A stretch of 12,537 nucleotides of DNA from the NCBI GenBank assembly GCA_900541505.1, contig UQKK01000063.1, positions 1 to 12,537 of the forward strand, written 5' to 3'. This document shows positions 1 through 6,593 of this stretch, piece after piece. The first letter of the stretch is position 1, and each line of letters begins with the position of its first letter. Under the pieces are notes generated by a model. The model saw nothing but the letters and a program-made list of their open reading frames with translations. It had not been told where the DNA came from and made no database searches. The position numbers were made by a program, and so were the translations under genes. The stretch comes from an uncultured Ruminococcus sp. (GTDB taxonomy: Bacteria > Bacillota > Clostridia > Lachnospirales > Lachnospiraceae).

Positions 1-118
1 CAACTAATAAACGTCCTATATTATCTTCCTTCTTTCCATTTTTACTCTCAGTTTTTTCTAAAATGCAATTACCAAACTATCATATTGCCTGCGCTTTTAA
101 TTATTTTTACAGTGATAT
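1..118. other. Non-coding left edge, downstream of module A
   Basis: This is the 3' flank of the leftward ATPase gene. I see no supportable gene and no strong terminator. A weak 5-bp inverted repeat (GCAAT at 65-69, ATTGC at 84-88, 14-base loop) followed on the minus strand by ATTTT could end the leftward transcript, but it is too weak to call. On the minus strand, positions 76 to 1 are open for 25 codons in one frame without a usual start codon, so the edge could carry the beginning or a remnant of another leftward gene. Confidence 0.4.
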
Positions 119-760
119 TTATTCTGCTTTGTTCATAACAGAGATACTTCCATTATCTATTTTCAGAACCACGTCGGCTTCTTCTGCCAAATGTTTACTG
201 TGGGTAACGACAATCACACATTTTCCAAGTTCATGTGCCGTCTTTTTTAAAAGAGCTATGATTTCATCTGCGGTGGTTTCGTCAAGATTTCCTGTCGGTT
301 CATCAGCCAGCAGTATATTTGCGTCACTGGCTAAAGCCCTGGCGATTGCAACCCTTTGTTGCTGTCCGCCAGATAATTGAAGAACATTTCTTTTCCAATC
401 CTCTTGCTCAATCCCCACTTCTTTCAGAAGTGTTTCTGGATTTTTCTTCCCGCCTAATTTCACATTTTCCACAGCAGTAAGATAATCAATTAAATTGTAA
501 TTCTGAAAGACAAGTGAGATATTGTGCTTTCTATGGTAATTCAGACCTTTTTTCTGAATATCCTCTCCATTACAGAGAACCGCTCCTTTTACGGGAATAT
601 CTAATCCAGCCAGTAAAGATAACAGTGTTGTTTTTCCTGCTCCGCTTGAACCGACAATAGAGTAGAAAACGCCGTCTTTAAAAGTAGCAGAAATATCATT
701 CAAAATCGTTTTATCTTTTTTAGATTTATAAGCGTAATATATGTTTTTTATTTCAAGCAT
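119..760 (-). CDS. ABC transporter ATP-binding protein, module A (MacB/LolD type)
   Basis: This is the cytoplasmic ATPase that powers the two permeases encoded just upstream. All nucleotide-binding motifs are present in 213 residues: Walker A GSSGAGKTT (37-45), Q-loop Gln86, signature LSGGQ (129-133), Walker B ILLADE (149-154) followed by PTGNLD, and the switch His187 in VVTHS. The LSGGQQQRVAIARAL and ADEPTGNLD wording and the short length are typical of the MacB/LolD/BceA export-type group. Two ATG codons are possible, at 766 and 760. An AGGAGG site at 769-774 lies only 2 bases from the first but 8 from the second, so 760 is preferred. It is the last gene of the leftward operon, starting 17 bases after the preceding permease stop. 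ATPase activity with these permeases is well supported. The substrate is not known. Confidence 0.95.
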   Translation of the reverse strand: MLEIKNIYYAYKSKKDKTILNDISATFKDGVFYSIVGSSGAGKTTLLSLLAGLDIPVKGAVLCNGEDIQKKGLNYHRKHNISLVFQNYNLIDYLTAVENVKLGGKKNPETLLKEVGIEQEDWKRNVLQLSGGQQQRVAIARALASDANILLADEPTGNLDETTADEIIALLKKTAHELGKCVIVVTHSKHLAEEADVVLKIDNGSISVMNKAE

Positions 761-777
761 TGTCATATCCTCCTGTA

Positions 778-2220
778 TTAACTCATTTCAGATAAAATAT
801 CTTTTGGATTTCTTTTCAATATCACAATTCCAGATACCATGACAGAAGCAGTAATCAAGAATAATACGCCTGTCCCGTCAAGCAGATAAAGAGTAGGGGT
901 AATACTTACATTTACATTCTGTACGTTTTGTTCTGGTGCGACATAATCGGTAGCCACCATTCCACTTTCATTTTTCTCTTTTTCCTGTGCCTGTTGTACT
1001 TGCCCTTCGACTAAGTATTCTGTTGTCATTTGTGATACGGCAGGAGCAACCACAAAGGATAATCCGATAGATAAAATCGCTATTATCACAGCTTCACTCC
1101 AAATCTGACCTAAAATTGAAAACTTAGATATTCCTAACGAAAGAAACACACCGATTTCATGTACTCGGTTTTTCAGCCAGAACAGGAAGATAAGTACCAG
1201 TATAAAGAGACTGGCAATGGAAATCACTAAAATCATTACATTGCTGATTTTTCCTAAATCATTAAAATTTGAGGACATGGTTTCCGAATTGCCGTTATTA
1301 TCAATCAAATCGTATTGTTCCCACTGTATATCTACGTTCTTGATTTCTTCTTTTACCTTATCGTAATCATTTACATCTCCAACCTTGAAGTAAGCACGCT
1401 GAAACAATGGGCTGGACTCTCCCTCAGCTTTTTGTGGAAAGTATAAATCCGTAAAAATCACATTTTCTGAACGATATGTGTCCCCCTGCATATACGGCGA
1501 CATTTTTTGTCCGACTTGATAGATACCAATAATCGTTGCCTTTGCAACCGTTGAATTTTCTTTATCGTGATAGTCATTAAAAGAAAGGGTATCTCCAACG
1601 GATAAATGGTTTTCCTGTGCCAGTTCTTCAGAAATCACGCATACATCTGTATCGCCTTGTTGTACCATTCGTCCCTCTTTTATGGTGAGATTACCAGACA
1701 GGACATTACTATCCATTTTCATATCTCGGTTTCCAATCAGGCTCACACCACCGATATCTGAACTCTGGTCGGTATCTTTATCCTCAATTCTGCTAAAACC
1801 GACTGGATTTACAGCAGTAACAGCCGTTGTGATATTATAATCGCTTATTCCTTTTGTTTCAGAGATTTTTTCAATATCTTTTAAATCCAGTGTTTCAAAA
1901 ACATTTGTCGTCCCTGTATTCCAATTTACACTGCCATTGACAACGATTTTTTTCTGATAGTACCCGTCCAGCTCACCGTCCTTGTCACCAATCTCTTTTG
2001 ATAATTCTTCGATACGTTTTGCTCGGTATTCGTCGTTTTTTTCCAGCAGAAATCCAGCTCCTATTGCCTGTCTGGTCTTATCCTGCACTTCAATACTTGC
2101 GTTCCTGCTGGACATACCCGCTAAAAGCAAAGTACTGATAACAAATACTACAATCAAAAGCAGGATACTTTTTACAGGTTTTCTTAGTACAGAGCGTCTT
2201 GCCAATCCTAAAAAATTCAT
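778..2220 (-). CDS. FtsX/MacB-type ABC permease, 480 aa, module A
   Basis: This membrane subunit shows the one-plus-three membrane plan of MacB-type permeases: TM1 at about 19-36, a large extracytoplasmic domain at about 40-325, TM2 at 327-349, TM3 at 374-394 and TM4 at 449-468. The EIGVFLSLGIS stretch after TM2 is the usual FtsX-family coupling segment. The protein ends in NPKDIL plus a few residues, as does the partner permease, which supports a heterodimer of related subunits. An unusual feature is the roughly 54-residue hydrophilic stretch rich in Gln, Glu, Val and Asn between TM3 and TM4 (395-448). It is about 24 residues in the partner. GGAGG lies about 9 bases before the ATG, inside the last codons of the upstream gene, so translation is probably coupled. 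MacB-like permeases generally move substrates from the outer membrane face, not through the membrane. That mode is inferred here. Confidence 0.92.
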   Translation of the reverse strand: MNFLGLARRSVLRKPVKSILLLIVVFVISTLLLAGMSSRNASIEVQDKTRQAIGAGFLLEKNDEYRAKRIEELSKEIGDKDGELDGYYQKKIVVNGSVNWNTGTTNVFETLDLKDIEKISETKGISDYNITTAVTAVNPVGFSRIEDKDTDQSSDIGGVSLIGNRDMKMDSNVLSGNLTIKEGRMVQQGDTDVCVISEELAQENHLSVGDTLSFNDYHDKENSTVAKATIIGIYQVGQKMSPYMQGDTYRSENVIFTDLYFPQKAEGESSPLFQRAYFKVGDVNDYDKVKEEIKNVDIQWEQYDLIDNNGNSETMSSNFNDLGKISNVMILVISIASLFILVLIFLFWLKNRVHEIGVFLSLGISKFSILGQIWSEAVIIAILSIGLSFVVAPAVSQMTTEYLVEGQVQQAQEKEKNESGMVATDYVAPEQNVQNVNVSITPTLYLLDGTGVLFLITASVMVSGIVILKRNPKDILSEMS

Positions 2221-2224
2221 CTGA

Positions 2225-3448
2225 TTATCCCTCCATTTTTGCCAAAATATCTTTTGGATTTGCCTTTAGGGTCGGGAAAATGGAAACGCATAAAGCAATC
2301 GAAACCAGTATGCTTCCCAAACCAACCAAAGCACCTATATCTTTTATTCCAAGCAATACTGTCAAATCGGTATTTGATATGCCAGAACTGAAAATCATAC
2401 TCTGTAAGACGGTATGAATACTGCCACCTATCAATGAGGAAACAAGTACAGACAGGAACAAAACAATCCCCGACTCGCATAGAACCTGTAACACAAGTTC
2501 ACCCTTTGTTTTTCCTAAGCTCATAAAGATTGCCATTTCCTTTTGCCTTGTTCTCGTCCACATACAGAGAAGCAATGATACTACGATTGTTCCTGCCAGT
2601 AAGGTAAAAACCAGCATGAACGTAGCCACTCGACTGATCTGCTCTAACGGAGCAGACATTTGCTCGTAAAGGGTATCTGATGTACTCACTTCCGCATGAT
2701 TTCCTAATACATTCTGAATATCAGAGGATAAAGCACTCATATTTTCTGGTTTATCGGTATAGACAACAAGTTTATAAAAACCCGTATCCTTGAACAAATC
2801 AGAACAAGACCCGTTATCAATAAAAATCTGGTTTTCCATACGATTGACAGCCGTTGTTTCCGCAGGCTGTTTATCTTCCATATTTCCAGATGATTTGAAT
2901 AATCCTATAATGGGTACGGACACTGTTTGACCGCTTCCCGTATCAAGCTCCAGAGTATCTCCGATTTCCAATCCGTTTTGATTAGCCAGACTGGTATGGA
3001 TAACCGCACCTTTTTTATCCTGCTGAATATAGTCTCCCGCAGTCAATTTATACTGTAAATCAGAGAAAGGGCTGTCATTTTCCAAATCATCATAGGATAA
3101 AAGCACAACCTTGGAATTATCTTCCCCAGACGAAGTATTTCCCGTAATCGGCATGAAATTTGACGGAAATATATCATACTGTCCAACACGGTTGACAGCA
3201 GTTATATTTTTCATATTTTCTATCTGACTGACCTCTGCGTCTGTAATCATGTTTTCTGTATCTGTTATCTCAGCAACCACTTTAGAATTTGTTTTTGCCT
3301 GCATGGAGTCCATAGACTCATTGGTAGCTCTTAGTATCATGCTGGTGCTCAAAATCATGGTATTTACCAGTACCAATACGAAAAACAAAAGAAATGTTTT
3401 CGCTTTTTTTCTTGACAGATACTTCAAAGCAAGCTGATAAAATCTCAT
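2225..3448 (-). CDS. FtsX/MacB-type ABC permease, 407 aa, module A
   Basis: This is the second permease of module A and the likely heterodimer partner of the 480-aa protein. It has TM1 at about 18-38, an extracytoplasmic MacB-like domain at 41-272, TM2 at 274-297, TM3 at 321-345 and TM4 at 370-391, and ends in NPKDIL plus five residues. The segment EMAIFMSLGKTK after TM2 is the FtsX-type coupling region. An in-frame GTG at 3457 would add three residues, but the AGGTGG site sits 5 bases before the ATG at 3448, so that start is preferred. The ribosome site overlaps the stop of the lipoprotein gene, 11 bases upstream. The order lipoprotein, permease, permease, ATPase matches YknXYZ/MacAB-like exporters, except that a small lipoprotein stands where a membrane-fusion protein would be. 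Confidence 0.92.
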   Translation of the reverse strand: MRFYQLALKYLSRKKAKTFLLFFVLVLVNTMILSTSMILRATNESMDSMQAKTNSKVVAEITDTENMITDAEVSQIENMKNITAVNRVGQYDIFPSNFMPITGNTSSGEDNSKVVLLSYDDLENDSPFSDLQYKLTAGDYIQQDKKGAVIHTSLANQNGLEIGDTLELDTGSGQTVSVPIIGLFKSSGNMEDKQPAETTAVNRMENQIFIDNGSCSDLFKDTGFYKLVVYTDKPENMSALSSDIQNVLGNHAEVSTSDTLYEQMSAPLEQISRVATFMLVFTLLAGTIVVSLLLCMWTRTRQKEMAIFMSLGKTKGELVLQVLCESGIVLFLSVLVSSLIGGSIHTVLQSMIFSSGISNTDLTVLLGIKDIGALVGLGSILVSIALCVSIFPTLKANPKDILAKMEG

Positions 3449-3459
3449 AGCAACCACCT

Positions 3460-3942
3460 CTATTCGTAGCGAGCGATAATGACTTTATCTGCATTTAATG
3501 TATAGGTGTCCTCATAATCGCCGTACACAAAAATCTGAGACTGCTTCTTTACATCAGAAGCAGAGCCGTCAGTCGTATTTGTAATCGAATTTGTTTCGCC
3601 ATTTAATGTGGCGATAACGAATGTACAGTCAGAGTTATAATTTACGGTAACAGCGGTATCTTCGTTTTCATATCCGTCAGCGGAGCTTTTCATACCCGCT
3701 CCATTATCAATCAATTCATCGGGACTGACAGAACAACTGTTGTCCGTGAAATCAAGCACGCTTCCGCTTAAAGTCGCCGAGTCAAGCATTTCGTCGGTAT
3801 TGCCTGCTGTGTCAGAACTGCTATTTTCATTTGTTGTTTGTGCTGGTGTCTGCGGGACATCTGTTGCCTGCTTTCCACACCCTGCCAAAGCAAAAACACA
3901 TAACCCTACTAACATAAATTTGCTGATTGTTTTTCGTTTCAT
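3460..3942 (-). CDS. Small lipoprotein, first gene of module A transport operon
   Basis: This is a 160-aa exported lipoprotein. It has a basic N-terminus (MKRK), a hydrophobic stretch and a lipobox ending LAGC, with the lipidated Cys at residue 22. A Ser/Thr/Asn/Gln-rich linker (about 23-55) leads to a soluble domain (about 56-160). Cys70 and Cys106 are the only cysteines in the mature domain and could form a disulfide. I recognise no named domain, and no coiled coil of the kind expected for a MacA/YknX adaptor is visible. AAAGGTGG (3952-3959) lies 9 bases before the ATG. As the first gene after the divergent promoter it is probably a partner of the ABC pump, for example a substrate-binding, shielding or sensing protein exposed outside the membrane. 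That role is inferred from position alone. Confidence 0.88.
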   Translation of the reverse strand: MKRKTISKFMLVGLCVFALAGCGKQATDVPQTPAQTTNENSSSDTAGNTDEMLDSATLSGSVLDFTDNSCSVSPDELIDNGAGMKSSADGYENEDTAVTVNYNSDCTFVIATLNGETNSITNTTDGSASDVKKQSQIFVYGDYEDTYTLNADKVIIARYE

Positions 3943-3976
3943 TTCTGTATTCCACCTTTCGTTTTGTTATGCGCTC

Positions 3977-4005
3977 ATTCTAGGACAGAACCCCTCTAAA
4001 AATCC
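3977..4005 (-). promoter_or_regulatory. Leftward promoter for the lipoprotein-ABC operon
   Basis: On the minus strand a -10 box TAGAAT (3982-3977) is preceded after exactly 17 bases by GGATTT (4005-4000), in place of a TTGACA-like -35 box. The missing -35 consensus suggests a promoter that needs an activator. The -10 box ends 34 bases before the lipoprotein start codon. Confidence 0.6.
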
Positions 4006-4053
4006 TGTAAATCCTAAGAATATTTCAAGGATTTTTTAGAGGATTTTTACAGA
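3993..4053. promoter_or_regulatory. Shared operator with mirrored GGATTT repeats
   Basis: Four GGATTT elements lie in this gap: two read leftward (4005-4000 and 4014-4009) and two read rightward (4029-4034 and 4041-4046). The inner pair forms a dyad, AATCCT-N3-AATATT-N3-AGGATT (4010-4033). The outer copies sit exactly at the -35 position of each divergent promoter. Longer similarity is also visible: CTCTAAAAATCC (3994-4005) matches the reverse complement of GGATTTTTTAGAG (4029-4041). OmpR-type regulators usually bind tandem half-sites of this kind near or in place of the -35 box. The response regulator starting at 4104 is the obvious candidate, by inference. Confidence 0.6.
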
Positions 4054-4069
4054 CTTTTTCTGATATAAT
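4041..4069 (+). promoter_or_regulatory. Rightward promoter for the regulator-kinase operon
   Basis: A perfect TATAAT (4064-4069) is preceded after exactly 17 bases by GGATTT (4041-4046) instead of TTGACA. The start codon is 34 bases beyond the -10 box, the same distance as on the opposite arm. This suggests autoregulation by the regulator it expresses. Confidence 0.62.
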
Positions 4070-4103
4070 AGGTAACAAATTTGAAATAAAGGATTTGATA
4101 AAA

Positions 4104-4793
4104 ATGAAAATACTTCTTTTGGAAGATGATGTGGAGCTTTGTTCTTCCATACAAAAGGCACTGGAACAAGAAAATCACATTGTCGATTGCTGTAACGACG
4201 GTGAAACAGCTATGCTTTATGCACTTAACACAGAGTACGCCTATGATATTGCGATTGTTGACCGTATGCTTCCCATTATAGACGGATTGACAATCATTAA
4301 AGCCATGAGAGAAAAAGGAATTCGTATTCCTGTTATCATCATTACCGGCATGAGTACGCTGGACAACAAAATTGAGGGTCTGGACGGCGGAGCAGATGAC
4401 TATTTAGTCAAGCCATTTCATATCAAAGAGCTTCTAGCCAGAGTAAGGGCTTTGACAAGACGACCTGCGAATTTACAATTATCTGAGAAAATGAGTTATG
4501 AAGATTTGACCTTTGATAAGGAAAATCGCATTTTATCTTCCCCTGTGAAGTCTCTGCAACTAACAGCCAAAGAAGCGGAACTGCTTTCTATCCTCATTCA
4601 AAATCCCGAAATTTTGTTTAATCGGGAACAGCTTGTGGCAAAAATCTGGGGTTCATCAGCCGAGGTCGAAGCAGGAAATGTAGACAACTATATTTCATTC
4701 ATAAGGAAAAGATTGAAAGAGTTACAAAGTGCCTGCAAAATTACAACGGTCTATGGAGCAGGGTACAAATTGGAGAAAAGCCATGTTAAATAA
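4104..4793 (+). CDS. OmpR/PhoB-family response regulator, module A
   Basis: This is the output protein of a two-component system, 229 aa and full length for the family. The receiver domain (1-115) shows the acidic pair E8-D9-D10, phospho-acceptor Asp53 in IVDRMLP, Thr81 and Lys103 in VKPF. The winged-helix DNA-binding domain (about 128-226) includes LTAKEAELL and ends with the wing motif VYGAGYKLE. A TTG at 4095 could add three residues, but AAAGGA (4088-4093) lies 10 bases before the ATG at 4104 and only one base before the TTG, so the ATG is chosen. It overlaps the kinase gene by 11 bases. It probably binds the GGATTT repeats just upstream and controls its own operon and the divergent lipoprotein-ABC operon. 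Confidence 0.95.
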   Translation: MKILLLEDDVELCSSIQKALEQENHIVDCCNDGETAMLYALNTEYAYDIAIVDRMLPIIDGLTIIKAMREKGIRIPVIIITGMSTLDNKIEGLDGGADDYLVKPFHIKELLARVRALTRRPANLQLSEKMSYEDLTFDKENRILSSPVKSLQLTAKEAELLSILIQNPEILFNREQLVAKIWGSSAEVEAGNVDNYISFIRKRLKELQSACKITTVYGAGYKLEKSHVK

Positions 4794-6081
4794 CCTATAT
4801 CGAAAACTTTATATCCTTTTTTCCGTATCTATCATGTTGATTATCAGTCTGGTGATTGCTTTTGCTGTGACAACTGCTGTTCATTCAGACAGAGAGAATG
4901 AAAGTACCATGTTTCAGAGAATGACAACCCTGCTGATTTATCAGCTTGAAAATTCACAGTCTGATATGGAAAGTACCATCGGGTCTTATGAGGATAAGTA
5001 TGATTTATTTGTAAGACTTGAAAACAGCAAAGGGCAGGAAATATATCAGAGCAATCTTTCTTTCCCTACAGAAACGGATATTCTGCTCCAAGAGGTTTTA
5101 GAACAAACAAAAGGTCAACAAATGACCCCAGAGGGAAACAGTTATTCCTTTACTTCGCAGGGTGGCATTTATTCACTGGCTGGAAAAGGACAAGATGAAT
5201 ATTATGCCATTCCTGCTACGATTGCCACAACAGAGAACGGCGAGTACAATGCTGTATTTATCTGTCATGTCAAAGACTTTAGCACTGTTTTAAGTCAGTT
5301 GCTTCCGCACTATTTACTCATATGGATATTGGCTTTTGCAGATGTCCTTGTTTTAACACACTTCCTGCTAAAAAAGGCGTTTGTGCCGACAGAACGTGTT
5401 CTAAAAAGTCAAAAAGATTTTGTAGCTACGGCTTCCCATGAATTAAAATCACCATTGGCGGTCATGGTAGCAAATACAGACATTCTCACTGATAACCAAT
5501 CATTAGATGAACCTGCAAAGCAGGCGGTCAGCGTGATAGAAACAGAATGTATGAGATTATCACGTCTGGTAAAAGATATGTTGTTGCTTGCTTCCTCTGA
5601 CGCTAAAACATGGACATTACACCAGAGCCAAGTTAATATTGATACACTGCTTATCTTACTGTATGAAACGTATGAACAGACCTGTATCAAAAACGGAATA
5701 CAGTTAAAAGTAAACTTATCAGAAGATACTTACCCTGTGCTGAATACCGATAAGGACAGACTGTTTCAGATTTTATGTATCTTTATGGATAATGCCATTC
5801 AGCACGCAAAGGATAACTCTTTATTGGAAATACAGGCAGTCCATGCAAAACACCAAATAGCGTTCTCTGTTATCGACCACGGACAGGGCATTGCTGATGA
5901 AGATAAGAAATACATCTTTGACCGTTTTTTCAGCGGGGATAAATCGCATACAAATAAAGCAAATTTTGGTTTGGGTCTTAGCATAGCACAAGAATTAACT
6001 GGAATGTTGAATGGAGATATACAAGTGAGCGATACTGCTGGCGGGGGAGCAACATTTACAGTTTCCTTTCCATTGAAATAA
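4783..6081 (+). CDS. Sensor histidine kinase with extracytoplasmic domain, module A
   Basis: This is the membrane sensor partner of the regulator encoded upstream, 432 aa. TM1 (about 9-31) and TM2 (176-197) flank a sensor domain of about 140 residues outside the membrane. The core follows almost at once, with no clear HAMP domain: H-box FVATASHELKSPL with phospho-accepting His219, N-box MDNAIQHA with Asn337, G1 DHGQGI (365-370), F-box IFDRFF (378-383) and G2 FGLGLS (395-400). The reading frame is open from a GTG at 4729, but the ATG at 4783 has GGAG (4772-4775) 7 bases before it and gives a normal N-terminus, so it is preferred. It starts inside the end of the regulator gene, so translation is likely coupled. 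The sensed compound is unknown. Location beside an exporter suggests an envelope-active molecule. Confidence 0.95.
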   Translation: MLNNLYRKLYILFSVSIMLIISLVIAFAVTTAVHSDRENESTMFQRMTTLLIYQLENSQSDMESTIGSYEDKYDLFVRLENSKGQEIYQSNLSFPTETDILLQEVLEQTKGQQMTPEGNSYSFTSQGGIYSLAGKGQDEYYAIPATIATTENGEYNAVFICHVKDFSTVLSQLLPHYLLIWILAFADVLVLTHFLLKKAFVPTERVLKSQKDFVATASHELKSPLAVMVANTDILTDNQSLDEPAKQAVSVIETECMRLSRLVKDMLLLASSDAKTWTLHQSQVNIDTLLILLYETYEQTCIKNGIQLKVNLSEDTYPVLNTDKDRLFQILCIFMDNAIQHAKDNSLLEIQAVHAKHQIAFSVIDHGQGIADEDKKYIFDRFFSGDKSHTNKANFGLGLSIAQELTGMLNGDIQVSDTAGGGATFTVSFPLK

Positions 6082-6108
6082 ATATTTTAGAAAAGAGCCA
6101 ACGACAAC

Positions 6109-6145
6109 AAAAAGCAGCCTGACCGTCAAGATCAGACTGTTTTTT
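6109..6145. terminator. Bidirectional intrinsic terminator between modules A and B
   Basis: CAGCCTGA (6115-6122) and TCAGACTG (6132-6139) form an 8-bp stem with a 9-base loop. The stem has one C-A mismatch on the plus strand, which becomes a G-U pair in the minus-strand RNA. It is followed on the plus strand by TTTTTT (6140-6145) and on the minus strand, after one C, by TTTTT (6113-6109). It lies between two convergent genes and can stop transcripts from both sides. Confidence 0.85.
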
Positions 6146-6568
6146 CTACTTACCCTCTAAACAATATCCTACTTCACGCACACACCGGATTTTAAATTGC
6201 CGATCCGGGCAGGCTTTGTATAGTTTTTCTCTCAATTTGCATACATGAGAGCCAATCGTGTTGTTCTCTATATCCTGTACATAATTGCCCCATACGTTTT
6301 GATATATTTGTTCGTATGTAAGAACCCGGCCTGCGTTAGCAACGAAATAACACAATAGGTTAAATTCTTTTGTAGTTAAAGATACTTCCTGTTTCCCACA
6401 ATATACCTTTCTTCGATCTGGAAGTATTTCAAGATCGTGAAGGGATATTGCGGGTGCGTAGTATATTTCATATTTTTGAAAATCCGGATATTTACGAAAC
6501 ACTTTCATGATTTCATCAAAAGGATGTGTTTCATTATCCTTGAATTCTGCAATGATCAGTCTCCCCAT
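6146..6568 (-). CDS. Stand-alone winged-helix regulator without receiver domain, module B
   Basis: This is a DNA-binding protein of 140 aa whose C-terminal two thirds (about 42-138) match the winged-helix domain of OmpR/PhoB regulators: an LEILPDRRKVY strand region, LTTKEFNLL, the recognition-helix region NNTIGSHVCKLREKL and the final wing VREVGYCLE. The first 41 residues are far too short for a receiver domain and have no DD pair, phospho-acceptor Asp or KP motif, although MGRLIIAE resembles the first receiver strand. Control by phosphorylation is therefore unlikely. The frame is open to an ATG at 6601 that overlaps the permease stop but has no good ribosome site. AAGGAG (6573-6578) stands 4 bases before the ATG at 6568, so that start is chosen. 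It is the last gene of the module B operon. From memory, similar single-domain proteins are common on mobile elements of gut Firmicutes. Its target is unknown. Confidence 0.88.
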   Translation of the reverse strand: MGRLIIAEFKDNETHPFDEIMKVFRKYPDFQKYEIYYAPAISLHDLEILPDRRKVYCGKQEVSLTTKEFNLLCYFVANAGRVLTYEQIYQNVWGNYVQDIENNTIGSHVCKLREKLYKACPDRQFKIRCVREVGYCLEGK

Positions 6569-6593
6569 AAATCTCCTTATTATACTTTCATAT

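Noticed and set aside
1..76. Open minus-strand frame of 25 codons reaching the left edge, Lys/Glu-rich (reads EKTESKNGKKEDNIGRLLV)
   Set aside because: It has no ATG, GTG or TTG start and no ribosome site, and it is too short to judge. It could be chance or the edge of another gene.
282..311. About 28 bases nearly identical to a stretch near 9340-9369
   Set aside because: Both encode the conserved NLD/TGN and ADEPTG part of ABC ATPases. Shared protein constraint and similar codon use explain it, and there is no flanking repeat.
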